A DNA stretch of 64,000 nucleotides from Tepidamorphaceae bacterium (GTDB lineage: Bacteria > Pseudomonadota > Alphaproteobacteria > Rhizobiales > JAKSCL01), in assembly GCA_028289445.1 (NCBI GenBank), contig JANQPO010000016.1, positions 62,001 through 126,000 of the forward strand, given 5' to 3'. Below the pieces are notes generated by a model. It worked only from the letters and a program-made list of their open reading frames with translations, ran no database searches and was not told the origin of the DNA. Positions 19,660 through 28,237 of this stretch are shown piece by piece (position 1 is the stretch's first letter; every line of letters begins with the position of its first letter). The position numbers were made by a program, and so were the translations under genes.

Positions 19660-20802
19660 ATGGGTGCCATCGCCGACCGGGTGTTCACGACGGGATTCGA
19701 ACCGGCCGATCTTGCCACTCATGCCACTGATCCTTGCCTAGCCGATTCTCATGACCGGCGCCACCTGCGGGTCCTTCATGTCGAAGACGATGGCTTCGAT
19801 CAGGATCAGTTCGATCGCGCTGCCGCTCAATCCATCGATTATGCGCTCGATATCATTCACTGCCAGTCAAAGACCGAAGCGCGCGCCCTCATGGCCGAGG
19901 GCGGTTTCGACCTCGTCTTTTTGGATTTTTGGCTCGGCACGGAGACATGCCTGTCACTGGTCGACGACATTGTCGATGGGGGCCGGCAACTCCCCGTGAT
20001 CATCCTGTCCAATCTGTGCAGTGACGATATCGAGGCCATCGCGAACCGCGCCGGTGCCACGGCGTTTTTGTCGAAATCGGATATTTCCGGCAGAGCGCTG
20101 GATGACACGATCGGTCGCTTGACAAGCGGCCCCGTATCGGAGGCGTTGCCGATCGCCCCGGACTGCGCGCCGGACATGTCCACACTGGACGTCCGCGATC
20201 TCATTCGGGCCCTGGACGCGGTTCATGCCAACTCGGCCGTTGCGAATATCGCGCTCGCCAACGGGCAGGTCGAGGAAGCGCATGGATTTCTGAAGAACAC
20301 GATTGAAACGGCGTCCTCCCTGCGAAGTGCGCTCTTCACGCTGGTCGAGCGCCAGGAAAGCAGCGCTGTTCTTTCGCCCGTATTGGAGCCGTTCGATGTT
20401 CGCGACCGCATTGCCAATGCCATCGAGCGGATCGCGGACGATGCCGAAGCCCGCGCTATTCAGTTCGTGTTTCGTCGACCGTTTCGCCCGGTCTGGTCGC
20501 AATCCGATGTCCAGGCGTTTGATCGAATCGTCGAAACACTGATGACGACGCTCATCTGGAGGGCGGAAGCCGGATCGACGATCGCCGTCGCACTCAATGG
20601 CGCCGCGGACGTCATGCTCACGCTCGCTTATCGGCCGGACAGGATCATCCATTTCGACGACGGCCATCGGGACGACGGCATCTTGAACACGACGCTGTCG
20701 GAACTGGATCGCGAAGCCACCAAGCTGGGTGGCGGCATTGTGATCGAGCGGTCAGGCGACACACTTATCGCCACACTTACTCTGCCTCAATCAGCGAACT
20801 AA
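19660..20802 (+). CDS. Receiver-domain protein fused to a degenerate kinase-like (ChpT-like) module
   Basis: A 380-residue protein. The receiver domain (about 36-155) is complete: acidic pair at Glu42-Asp43, phospho-acceptor Asp89 in FLDF, Ser117 and Lys139. After it, residues 178-230 resemble a two-helix DHp bundle and 245-376 a histidine-kinase ATPase fold. The N-box and glycine boxes that bind ATP are absent, while the terminal GGGI and TLTLP strands remain. This layout recalls ChpT, whose ATPase-like domain is degenerate, although no clear CHD phospho-histidine motif is present; His189 lies near that position. It is probably a phosphorelay adaptor. It converges with soxG with a 4-base overlap. 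Confidence 0.75.
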   Translation: MGAIADRVFTTGFEPADLATHATDPCLADSHDRRHLRVLHVEDDGFDQDQFDRAAAQSIDYALDIIHCQSKTEARALMAEGGFDLVFLDFWLGTETCLSLVDDIVDGGRQLPVIILSNLCSDDIEAIANRAGATAFLSKSDISGRALDDTIGRLTSGPVSEALPIAPDCAPDMSTLDVRDLIRALDAVHANSAVANIALANGQVEEAHGFLKNTIETASSLRSALFTLVERQESSAVLSPVLEPFDVRDRIANAIERIADDAEARAIQFVFRRPFRPVWSQSDVQAFDRIVETLMTTLIWRAEAGSTIAVALNGAADVMLTLAYRPDRIIHFDDGHRDDGILNTTLSELDREATKLGGGIVIERSGDTLIATLTLPQSAN

Positions 20803-21389
20803 TTGCGGAAGGCGACGCCCACATCCTGGGCCGCCTCACCAATCCACTCCGCGATCGCCGCAGCAAACGTTCTGGGTACATAGAGCGTAAATAACTCACG
20901 CGTGCGGCGGACCATAATGATCGGCACGCCGTGAATGCCGCTCGCGTGTACGGTCCCGTCCGGCATGCGCTCGTGATCGAAGTCGAGATTGAGCCCCTTG
21001 GATAATATGAAGGCTGAATCCGACCCCGTGAGATCGAGGCGGATACGGGCATGGCTCAGATCGGTGACGGCACCGATATCTGGCGCGACGGCTTCGCCGA
21101 CAGCGGCAAAGGCGGCGTTATCCCCGCCGCTGACCAGGACGCGGCCAGGCCCGACCGTAACGACCTCGACATCGTCATTGGCCAAGACGGTCCGCTGATT
21201 GAACGCGACATCGATGCCCAGTGCTGACGACAGCGATTGTGCAACGGTTTCAATCGTGTCAGGCCATGCCTGCACCTGAAACATGCAACGTTTCAGCGTG
21301 ACGTTCACGGTAACACCAATCGCTTCGCTCCAATTCGTTTGAAGCGCGGCAAGCGGGATATCAGCGAGCGGTGAGCGTGGGTCAGCCAT
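20799..21389 (-). CDS. soxG: Sarcosine oxidase gamma subunit
   Basis: A 196-residue subunit of the heterotetrameric sarcosine oxidase. The start ATG at 21389 overlaps the soxA stop by 8 bases, and the protein begins MADPRSPLADI. The sequence fits the family, which has a GcvT-like N-terminal fold (conserved stretch DLSHARIRLDLTG, then ILSKGLNLDF and HGVPIIMVRR). It is the last gene of soxBDAG. The subunit is structural and has no catalytic residues of its own. Confidence 0.92.
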   Translation of the reverse strand: MADPRSPLADIPLAALQTNWSEAIGVTVNVTLKRCMFQVQAWPDTIETVAQSLSSALGIDVAFNQRTVLANDDVEVVTVGPGRVLVSGGDNAAFAAVGEAVAPDIGAVTDLSHARIRLDLTGSDSAFILSKGLNLDFDHERMPDGTVHASGIHGVPIIMVRRTRELFTLYVPRTFAAAIAEWIGEAAQDVGVAFRN

Positions 21390-24378
21390 GCATGCGCTCC
21401 CCGTCCGGATCGAAGAAGCAGGGATCGACCAGCTCGACCGGCACATGATGGCCCTTAAGGGGATAGGTCGCAAAGTGCCTTTCGCCGATGCGCGCGCGGC
21501 CATTCTCGACCAGGGCGAGGCCGATATGGGCGTTGACTGCCGGCGAATAGGTGTAAGCGGTCACATGACCGAGGCTCTCGGCCGGCTCTGTCAACTCCGC
21601 CTCGACAACGATGTGACTACCGGCGCGCACGGGTTGATCGTCCAGCGCTTTGACACCGACAAGCTGGAACCGGCGATCATCCGCCAGACCCGGTCGGCCG
21701 GTCATGTGACCGCCGATATAGGCCTTTTTGGTCGATGCCATTCGCCCAAGACCAAGGTCGTCCGCAGTCGTGCGACCGTCCAGCTCGCCGCCGGCGACAT
21801 GGCCCTTTTCGATGCGCAGCGTGCCAAGCGCCTCAAGTCCGTAAGGGATGATGCCGAAGGGCTGTCCCGCCTCAAGCAGGCGCTGCCACATATGCAGGCC
21901 GAAATGGGCGCCGATATAGACCTCATAGGCCAACTCGCCGGAAAAGCTCAGCCGCGCGACCCAAACCGTCTCGCCGTCGAGCGTGCCCTGGCGAACCCCC
22001 ATGAATGGAAGCGCATCATTAGAGAAGTCGATATCATCGATCGCCATCCAAAGCACTTCGCGCGCCTGCGGTCCGGCAATCGCAACGGCGGCCCACTGAT
22101 CGGTGACGGAGGCGAGCGCAACCCTCATCTCGGGCCAGACGATGTCGAGATGGTATTCCAGATGTGCCATCACCGGGCCGGCGTTCGCCGTCGTGGTCGT
22201 CATCAGGTATTGGGTTTCCGACAGGCGCCAGGTGGTCCCATCGTCGAAGAGCAGCCCATCCTCGCGCAGCATCAAACCGTAGCGCGCCTTGCCGACCGGC
22301 AGCTTGGCGAAGCCGTTGGCGTAGACCCGATCCAAAAAGGTCGCCGCATCCGGTCCCTGGACATCGATCTTGCCCAGCGTCGAGACATCGACAAGGCCGA
22401 CGCCGGCGCGAACGGCTGCTGCCTCGCGGACATAGGCCTCAGTCATCGTCTCGCCATCCTGGAGATAGGCGCGCGGACGATCCCAAAGCCCGACGGGCGT
22501 CATGTCGCCGCCGTTCTCCCGGTGCCAGAGGTCCATGGGCGACCGGCGTTTGGGGTAGAAATGGTGTCCGGTTTCGAAGCCCGCCAGCGCACCCAACGAG
22601 ACTGGGGTATAGGGCGGGCGGAACCGCGTCGTGCCGACATGGGAAATGTCTTGGCGACGCGCCTCGGCCATCAGCGCCAGACCGGTGACGTTTGAGGTCT
22701 TGCCCTGGTCGGCGGCCATGCCAAGCGTGGTGTAGCGCTTGAGATGTTCGACCGACTGAAAGCCCTCGCGATGGGCCAAGGCGACATCGGAGGCGGTCAC
22801 GTCATGTTGCAGATCGACAAAGGCCTTGGGCGCCCGACCCGTCGGTTTGACCTTGCGCACAAACGCGATCGATTGAGAGGTCAGGTCGTCCTCGACGGCA
22901 TAGTCGGGCGGGGGCTTGGCGGCAAACCCGAGCGTGTCGGCGGATAACGCGCCAAGCCGCGCACCGTCCGCCAGACAGGCGGAAAGGGCAAAGGTGCCGG
23001 CACACGCGCCGGCATCGGTCCACGCCTGGCGCGGGGCGCCCGGAACGAAAGCGGCGATCTTGCCGTCCCAGACCGGCGCGCCGCCCGCTTGACTTGCCAG
23101 GTGAACGGTCGGCGTCCAGCCGCCGGAAACGAACAGGCCATCGGCGGCAATCGCCGATTCCGGCCCCGTCACGGCGCCAGTCCCAAGGTCCATGGGCGCG
23201 ACAACGACGGTGTTCAGTGCTTTGCCGCCCAGTGCCTTCATAACGCCATGGCCGGCCATCACAGGTATGCCTGCCTCGTCGGCGAGCGCTTTGGCACCCT
23301 CGCCAGGCGCCGGGCGCGGATCGACTATGGCGGCCATCTCCACGCCGGCTCGGGCGGCATCGCGCGCCACGCGGTAGGCGGCATCATGGGTGGCGAAAAG
23401 AACCGCGCGCGCGGCCGGACGCACGCCGTAGCGGATCACGTAGGTGCGCGCGCTCTCCGCCAGCATGACCCCCGGCGTGTCATTGCCAGGGAAGACAATC
23501 GGCCGCTCGATCGCACCGGTAGCAAGCACCACGCGGCCGGCGGTGATCGTCCAATGACGCTGGCGCGGCAAGCCGGTAGGCGGCACCGGCAGGTGATCGG
23601 CGATCTGCTCGACAGCCCCTAAAACATTGCTGTCGTAGTAGCCGTAGACAGCGGTCCTCGGCATTAGCGTGACGCCTGGCTCGGTGGCTAGAGCCGCGAT
23701 ATGCTGCTCGGCAAACGCAACGGCGGATTGGCCGTTGACGCGACCGGCTTCGGTCAGGAGCGATCCGCCAAGCCGTGCGTTCTCGTCAGCAACGATGACC
23801 CGTGCGCCTGAACTGGCTGCCGCGCTGGCCGCGGCCAACCCTGCGGCTCCGCCGCCGACAACGAGCACGTCGCAATGGACATTCGCCTTGTCGTAGCGGT
23901 CCGGGTCCGGCTCGTGGGTCGCGCGGCCAAGGCCCGCTGCCTGGCGGATGAAATGCTCGTAGGCCATCCACGCCTTGGCGGTCGGTCCCATGAAGGTCTT
24001 ATAGTAGAAGCCGGCGGATAACAGCGGCCCCGCGAGTTGGTTCGCCGCCATGATGTCGAATTCAAGCGACGGCCAGCGGTTCTGGCTGGTCGCCACCAGG
24101 CCGTCGTAGAGCGGCACCATCGTCGCCTTCGTATTCGGCTCGCGTCTCGCTCCTGTCCTCAACGTCACCAACGCGCTCGGTTCTTCCGGCCCCGCCGACA
24201 ACATGCCGCGGGGACGATGGTACTTGAACGACCGGCCGACAAGCCGAACGCCATTGGCCATCAGCGCCGAAGCCAGTGTGTCGCCCTCAAAGCCCGAGTA
24301 GCGCGCACCGTCGAAGGTGAAGGAGAGCGGAGCCGATCGGTCGACAAGGCCGCCATTCGGCAGCCGATAACTGCTCAT
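21382..24378 (-). CDS. soxA: Sarcosine oxidase alpha subunit
   Basis: A 998-residue subunit, the family length. Order: a Fer2-like N-terminal domain (about 1-100, GRSFKYHRPRG), an NAD/FAD-type dinucleotide-binding domain starting VLVVGGGAAGLAAA at about 172, a second nucleotide-binding part (ARAVLFATHDAAY), and a C-terminal GcvT aminomethyltransferase-like domain (about 600-990, GYLEALGTLRIEKGH-like segment near 900) that uses tetrahydrofolate. It passes the sarcosine methyl group to form methylene-THF. Its start overlaps the soxD stop by 4 bases. Confidence 0.97.
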   Translation of the reverse strand: MSSYRLPNGGLVDRSAPLSFTFDGARYSGFEGDTLASALMANGVRLVGRSFKYHRPRGMLSAGPEEPSALVTLRTGARREPNTKATMVPLYDGLVATSQNRWPSLEFDIMAANQLAGPLLSAGFYYKTFMGPTAKAWMAYEHFIRQAAGLGRATHEPDPDRYDKANVHCDVLVVGGGAAGLAAASAAASSGARVIVADENARLGGSLLTEAGRVNGQSAVAFAEQHIAALATEPGVTLMPRTAVYGYYDSNVLGAVEQIADHLPVPPTGLPRQRHWTITAGRVVLATGAIERPIVFPGNDTPGVMLAESARTYVIRYGVRPAARAVLFATHDAAYRVARDAARAGVEMAAIVDPRPAPGEGAKALADEAGIPVMAGHGVMKALGGKALNTVVVAPMDLGTGAVTGPESAIAADGLFVSGGWTPTVHLASQAGGAPVWDGKIAAFVPGAPRQAWTDAGACAGTFALSACLADGARLGALSADTLGFAAKPPPDYAVEDDLTSQSIAFVRKVKPTGRAPKAFVDLQHDVTASDVALAHREGFQSVEHLKRYTTLGMAADQGKTSNVTGLALMAEARRQDISHVGTTRFRPPYTPVSLGALAGFETGHHFYPKRRSPMDLWHRENGGDMTPVGLWDRPRAYLQDGETMTEAYVREAAAVRAGVGLVDVSTLGKIDVQGPDAATFLDRVYANGFAKLPVGKARYGLMLREDGLLFDDGTTWRLSETQYLMTTTTANAGPVMAHLEYHLDIVWPEMRVALASVTDQWAAVAIAGPQAREVLWMAIDDIDFSNDALPFMGVRQGTLDGETVWVARLSFSGELAYEVYIGAHFGLHMWQRLLEAGQPFGIIPYGLEALGTLRIEKGHVAGGELDGRTTADDLGLGRMASTKKAYIGGHMTGRPGLADDRRFQLVGVKALDDQPVRAGSHIVVEAELTEPAESLGHVTAYTYSPAVNAHIGLALVENGRARIGERHFATYPLKGHHVPVELVDPCFFDPDGERMHG

Positions 24379-24674
24379 TCGGCCGCCTCTTTCTTGTCGC
24401 TGTCAGTTGATGGGTCCTGCCAGCGCGCTGTCGGTCGGGCGCCCGTGATTTCATGGGTCAGCGTGTCGCGGGTCACCACGATCCAGGCCCGGCAGCCCTG
24501 CGCATGATGCCACAGTTCCTCGTGTGGCCCCATCGGATTGGCGCGGGCATAAATATAGTCGCACCAAGCTTTGTCATCCGCGCCGTCTGGGTCCGGCCGC
24601 TGTAGCGTCGCATCGCCGCCATAGGTGAATTCGCGGGAGTCGCGCGGGCCGCAGTGAGGGCAGGGGATGAGCAT
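24375..24674 (-). CDS. soxD: Sarcosine oxidase delta subunit
   Basis: A 99-residue zinc-binding subunit. The start is MLIPCPHCG at 24674, the universal N terminus of SoxD; the longer upstream ORF is discarded. Zinc ligands are expected from PCPHCG and the late HAQGC. YGGDA and DYIYARANPMGPHEELW are family hallmarks. It lies 10 bases after soxB and overlaps soxA by 4. Confidence 0.96.
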   Translation of the reverse strand: MLIPCPHCGPRDSREFTYGGDATLQRPDPDGADDKAWCDYIYARANPMGPHEELWHHAQGCRAWIVVTRDTLTHEITGARPTARWQDPSTDSDKKEAAE

Positions 24675-24684
24675 GGTCTTGGTC

Positions 24685-25947
24685 CTAATGCAGCCAGGGC
24701 GACGGCCCGGCGCCTTTTTCGTCAATGGATCGACCGTCGCAGAAGCGTTCCAGCGTGAAGGCGGCGTTCAGCGCATGCGGACGGTCCTGCGCCATCGTAT
24801 GGGCAAAGCACCAGCCCGACGCCGGCGTCGCCTTGAACCCGCCATAGCACCAGCCGGCATTCAGATAGAGACCGGGGAGCGGCCCCGTTGTGATGATTGG
24901 AGACCCGTCCATGGACATGTCCATGATGCCGCCCCAATGGCGCAGGAGACGCACGCGTGAAAGACTTGGGAACATCGTCACGGCCGCGGCCGCCACATGC
25001 TCGATGACCGGCAGGTTCCCGCGCTGGGCGTAGGAATTGTACATGTCGATGTCGCCGCCGAAGACCAGGCCGCCCTTATCGGACTGGGAGATGTAGAGGT
25101 GCCCCATGCCGAATGTGAGAACGGTATCGAGAAAGGGCTTCAAGGGTTCGGAAACGAAGGCCTGAAGCACGTGGCTTTCGATCGGTAAGCGCTCGATACC
25201 GGCAAGCCGCATCACGTTGGAGGTATGCCCGGCGACAGCAACGCCGATCTTCGGCGCTCGGATTTCGCCGCGCGTCGTCTCGACACCGATGACCCTGTCT
25301 TTGTCGAACACAAAGCCGACCACCTCGCAATTCTCGATGATATCGACGCCAAGCCGGTTGGCGCCGCGCGCATACCCCCAGGCAACGGCATCGTGACGCG
25401 CCGTGCCGGCACGGGGCTGCAGGAGGCCGCCGAGGATCGGAAAGCGGGCATTGGTTGAGGAATCGATGCCGGGCACGAGCTTCGCCACGTCGTCCCGGTC
25501 GAGCAGTTCCGCGTCGATGCCATTGAGGCGCATCGCATTGCCTCGATAGGCAAAGGTATCCAACTGCGATGGGGAGTGGGCGAGGTTGATGATCCCACGC
25601 TGCGAAAACATCACATTGTAGTTCAGGTCCTGCGACAGGCCCTCCCACAATTTCATCGACTTTTCATAGAAGTGGGCGTTTTCCTTCAAAAGATAGTTCG
25701 ACCGCACAATTGTGGTGTTTCGGCCGACATTGCCGCCGCCGATCCAGCCCTTTTCCAGAACCGCGATGTTGTGAAGGCCGTGCTCCTTGGCGAGGTAGTA
25801 GGCCGTCGCCAGTCCGTGACCGCCACCGCCGATGACAAGCGCGTCATAGGAGGATTTGGGTTCCGGCGCCTGCCAGGCACGTTCCCAGCCGGTATTGCCG
25901 GTCAGGGCCTCCTTGGCGAGGGAGAGGATCGAGTAACGCATCGACAC
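24685..25947 (-). CDS. soxB: Sarcosine oxidase beta subunit
   Basis: A 420-residue flavoprotein subunit and the first gene of soxBDAG. The dinucleotide-binding motif VIGGGGHGLATAYYLA is at about 38-53, and GWIGGGNVGRNTTIVRSNY follows. His185 in TARHDAVAWGYAR is in the region where the family attaches FMN covalently at the beta subunit. C-terminal FAD contacts are in WGGIMDMSMDGSPII. It oxidises sarcosine to glycine, with formaldehyde or methylene-THF and hydrogen peroxide as products. Its start lies about 190 bases from a divergent micro-ORF, and the control region should lie between them. Confidence 0.97.
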   Translation of the reverse strand: MSMRYSILSLAKEALTGNTGWERAWQAPEPKSSYDALVIGGGGHGLATAYYLAKEHGLHNIAVLEKGWIGGGNVGRNTTIVRSNYLLKENAHFYEKSMKLWEGLSQDLNYNVMFSQRGIINLAHSPSQLDTFAYRGNAMRLNGIDAELLDRDDVAKLVPGIDSSTNARFPILGGLLQPRAGTARHDAVAWGYARGANRLGVDIIENCEVVGFVFDKDRVIGVETTRGEIRAPKIGVAVAGHTSNVMRLAGIERLPIESHVLQAFVSEPLKPFLDTVLTFGMGHLYISQSDKGGLVFGGDIDMYNSYAQRGNLPVIEHVAAAAVTMFPSLSRVRLLRHWGGIMDMSMDGSPIITTGPLPGLYLNAGWCYGGFKATPASGWCFAHTMAQDRPHALNAAFTLERFCDGRSIDEKGAGPSPWLH

Positions 25948-26139
25948 GGGTCTTTATCGCAAACGGATGCTGGCGCCACGCTAGCAGCGTCCTTGGCGTT
26001 TGAGAAGAATGTGGCGAGAATGCGCAGGCAAATCGTCCCGATGCGACCACGACTTGACGGGGGCGGAACCGATCTGCCGCGCGATCGTCACACCGCCCTC
26101 CTATCCTGCGCGAATCCGGGTAGTGTTTATAGTCAGCTC

Positions 26140-26217
26140 ATGGAGGACAGGTGCATGAAGGCGGAGCGCATCCAGACCGGCGACACGCTCTACGATCTCT
26201 ATCCCGGACGCAACTGA
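26140..26217 (+). CDS. Micro-ORF abutting a membrane-protein gene
   Basis: A 25-codon ORF (or 20 codons from the ATG at 26155, which has GGAGG about 10 bases upstream). Its TGA at 26215-26217 is directly followed by the ATG of the next gene, so translation would be coupled. It ends YDLYPGRN. A TATAGT -10-like box lies at 26128-26133. I recognise no family; it may be a leader peptide or a real small protein. Confidence 0.3.
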   Translation: MEDRCMKAERIQTGDTLYDLYPGRN

Positions 26218-26709
26218 ATGCCGCCGGAACTGGTTCTCTTCCTGCAAGAGGTCGAAGCGTCCGAACTCGCTAGCGCCATGCGACAAATCCGTTGGCTTTA
26301 TCCGGTCGTCAACACCGGGCACGTCATCGGTATCGCGATGATTGTCGGCAGCATCCTGCCGCTCGATCTGCGGCTGCTTGGTTTGTGGTCGGATGTGCCC
26401 GTCAATCCGTTGGCCAGAACGCTGGTGCCGACGGCAGTGGCGGGTATCTTCGTCGCCGTCGTCACGGGCGCCCTGCTTTTCACCGTCGATGCCACCAAAT
26501 ACGCCAACCTGACGCTCTTCCGTGTGAAGCTGGCCTTCATCGGTATCGCGATCCTCAACGCGCTATTACTGCGCGGTGCGCGCGACTGGCCGCCGGCGCT
26601 CGGCACCCAATTTTCCGGCACGACGACCCGCCTGCGATTGGCAGGATTGGTCTCCGTCGGGCTGTGGTTCGGCGCGCTGATCTGCGGACGGCTTTTGGGA
26701 TACGTGTGA
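26218..26709 (+). CDS. Small integral membrane protein (DUF6644-like)
   Basis: A 163-residue protein with four hydrophobic helices. Features are WLYPVVNTGHVIGIAMIVGS in helix 1, LPLDLRLLGLW just after it, a conserved-looking ATKYANLTLFRVKLAFIGI before helix 3, and a C-terminal WFGALICGRLLGY. This resembles small membrane proteins annotated DUF6644 or DUF2214; the assignment is from memory and tentative. A membrane or cytochrome-linked role is possible, since conserved His and Tyr residues sit near helix ends. It starts at the base after the stop of the micro-ORF. Confidence 0.55.
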   Translation: MPPELVLFLQEVEASELASAMRQIRWLYPVVNTGHVIGIAMIVGSILPLDLRLLGLWSDVPVNPLARTLVPTAVAGIFVAVVTGALLFTVDATKYANLTLFRVKLAFIGIAILNALLLRGARDWPPALGTQFSGTTTRLRLAGLVSVGLWFGALICGRLLGYV

Positions 26710-26744
26710 GGGCGGGTGGAAATCTGAAGAACGTCGCTACTGTC

Positions 26745-27530
26745 ACTAAGTGAAAGCAATCCCGTACCTAATTGTATGGAATGTTAAGGTAGCGGCGACC
26801 AATATCGATTCTTATGAAAATGGTCACAACAAGAAGCGCGAACTCTAATATCACCAAAAATCTATAAAGCGCGATATTAATACCAAGAATTACCTGATCG
26901 CTATCCTCGTATCCGTAAGCAATGCGAGCCGCAGCCATTATAGAAACAATGCAAGTGAGAAAAGCTAGATTGTATTCTCCGCCCAGAACAATAAGTAAAT
27001 TATAGCGATTCGATCTATATTCAGAAAGAAAATTCTCAAATCCATAAATTTCCAAATTAGATATTTTTCTTATTTCTGGATTTATATGATGATGGATATA
27101 GCGAGCTTGTGCAATTATCATCATGTCATGATTCGAATGCGCCCAAACAAAAAACAGCAATACTATCGGTGCTATGCAGAGGCCCGGCAGCGCTAAATCT
27201 CTTTCTCCGAACGCTGGAAATTGAGAGGCTAGTGCGCCAAATATGCCCAAGAAGATAATGTGGAAATTCAGCAATCGTTGTTGAAGATCTACTCTTTGAG
27301 ATATTCCGTTAGAAATATTGTTAGCTAGATTCAATAATATATCTAATTCCCGTGATCCCAAATTGAATTCTGGTTGCCCGCCGCCTTGGTCATTTTGATT
27401 TGATCCAACATGCATGAATTTATCAGTCGACGAGTCTTGAGGGTGTTGGAAACCGAAGTTACTCGACATTCTGACAACGAGCAATCGTAGCAGTTCCGCA
27501 GAATTGAAAATTTCGCTTGAATTTTCACAA
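26745..27530. other. AT-rich segment of probable foreign origin
   Basis: Base composition drops sharply here, with long A/T runs such as those at 27040-27080 and 27300-27345, while both flanks are GC-rich. The segment contains one gene on the minus strand and the promoter region of the XRE-cupin regulator. I find no integrase, IS or flanking repeats. Confidence 0.65.
26768..27469 (-). CDS. Four-helix membrane protein of unknown function
   Basis: A 233-residue protein from the ATG at 27469; a start at 27415 (MHVGSNQ) is also possible, and neither has a clear ribosome site. It has a polar N terminus of about 40 residues, then helices at roughly LLNFHIIFLGIFGALA, LALPGLCIAPIVLLFFVW, YNLAFLTCIVSIMAAA and LYRFLVILEFALLVVTIF. 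A His/Asp-rich segment (AHSNHDMMIIAQARYIHHHI) follows helix 2. Codon use is AT-rich, unlike every neighbour. I do not recognise a named family. It resembles the four-helix accessory membrane proteins found in variable islands, some of which serve in phage defence, but no partner enzyme is adjacent. Confidence 0.6.
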   Translation of the reverse strand: MSSNFGFQHPQDSSTDKFMHVGSNQNDQGGGQPEFNLGSRELDILLNLANNISNGISQRVDLQQRLLNFHIIFLGIFGALASQFPAFGERDLALPGLCIAPIVLLFFVWAHSNHDMMIIAQARYIHHHINPEIRKISNLEIYGFENFLSEYRSNRYNLLIVLGGEYNLAFLTCIVSIMAAARIAYGYEDSDQVILGINIALYRFLVILEFALLVVTIFIRIDIGRRYLNIPYN

Positions 27531-27559
27531 ATGTGAAGACAAAGATTGCCATGTTCACA
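27524..27559. promoter_or_regulatory. Palindrome plus half-site upstream of the XRE-cupin gene
   Basis: TTCACA-AA-TGTGAA (27524-27537) is a perfect palindrome. A further TTCACA half-site (27554-27559) lies exactly 30 bases, about three helical turns, downstream. Both are within 50 bases of the regulator's start at 27574. This is a plausible operator for the regulator itself. Confidence 0.5.
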
Positions 27560-27573
27560 CTTGGATCGCGGCA

Positions 27574-28173
27574 ATGCCTCAGTCCCCAGCCACGGCCGAA
27601 GCCTTCGCACCCGACGCCGAGCCGCGCACCGCGCTCGGCACAGACCTCAGGGCCTTGCGCCGGGCGCGCGGACTGACGCTCTCCGATCTTGCCGAGAGGC
27701 TTGATCGCTCCGTTGGGCATCTTAGCCAAATCGAGCGCGGCTTGTCCGAACCCTCCATCACCGATTTGCGCAAGCTTGCAACGCTTTACGACGTTCCGCT
27801 CAGCTTCTTTTTCTCCCATGACGCGGCACCTGAAGCGGAGCGCGGGCTGATCGTCCGCAAAGCTTCGCGTCGGCGGATTGGCACGCGCGAGGACGGACTG
27901 ATCGAGGAATTGTTGTCGCCGGACCTCGGCGGCTCGTTCGAGATCGTGCGCTCTGTCTTCGCGGCCCACACGGCGCTGGAGACGCCGGCCGTTCGCGAGA
28001 CGGAGGAGGCCGGCTTTGTGATCGATGGGTCGCTCGATCTGGAAATCGCCGGACGCTGGTTCATGCTCGATGCCGGCGACAGTTTCCGTTTCGCCGGCGA
28101 GCGCTTTCGCTGGCGCAATCCCAACAACAAAGATGCGGTAGTGATCTGGGTGATCGCCCCGCCAGTTTATTAA
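27574..28173 (+). CDS. XRE-family regulator with C-terminal cupin sensor domain
   Basis: A 199-residue regulator from the ATG at 27574 (MPQSPATAEAF); the longer start at 27517 would cover the palindrome and has no family likeness. The helix-turn-helix (about 22-77) reads LRALRRARGLTLSDLAERL ... GHLSQIERGLSEPSI. The cupin domain (about 110-199) has EEAGFVIDGSLDLEI and LDAGDSFRF. This architecture is shared with PuuR and other amine- or betaine-responsive regulators, where the cupin is thought to sense the substrate. It directly precedes and is co-oriented with the two GcvT-type dehydrogenases, so it probably controls them. Confidence 0.9.
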   Translation: MPQSPATAEAFAPDAEPRTALGTDLRALRRARGLTLSDLAERLDRSVGHLSQIERGLSEPSITDLRKLATLYDVPLSFFFSHDAAPEAERGLIVRKASRRRIGTREDGLIEELLSPDLGGSFEIVRSVFAAHTALETPAVRETEEAGFVIDGSLDLEIAGRWFMLDAGDSFRFAGERFRWRNPNNKDAVVIWVIAPPVY

Positions 28174-28180
28174 GCGAGGA

Positions 28181-28205
28181 CCGAAAAGTGGATACCGATT
28201 TTCGG
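28181..28205. repeat. Short palindromic repeat of Rhizobiales type
   Basis: CCGAAAA, an 11-base spacer (GTGGATACCGA) and TTTTCGG form an inverted repeat 8 bases after the regulator's stop. It resembles the dispersed intergenic palindromes (CCGAAAA...GTGG...CCG.TTTTCGG) that are common in Rhizobiales genomes. I see only this copy in the window. Confidence 0.6.
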
Positions 28206-28237
28206 ATAATCCGAGCGGCACGATAAAGGAGGAAACC

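Noticed and set aside
19954..20667. 237-codon minus-strand ORF opposite the receiver-domain gene
   Set aside because: Antisense to a complete receiver domain; no homology visible.
21388..22695. 435-codon plus-strand ORF opposite soxA
   Set aside because: It is the antisense shadow of the soxA GcvT domain; no ribosome site or domain supports it.
26268..27600. The AT-rich segment considered as an insertion sequence or prophage remnant
   Set aside because: No transposase, integrase, terminal inverted repeats or target duplication could be seen; only a base-composition shift is supported.
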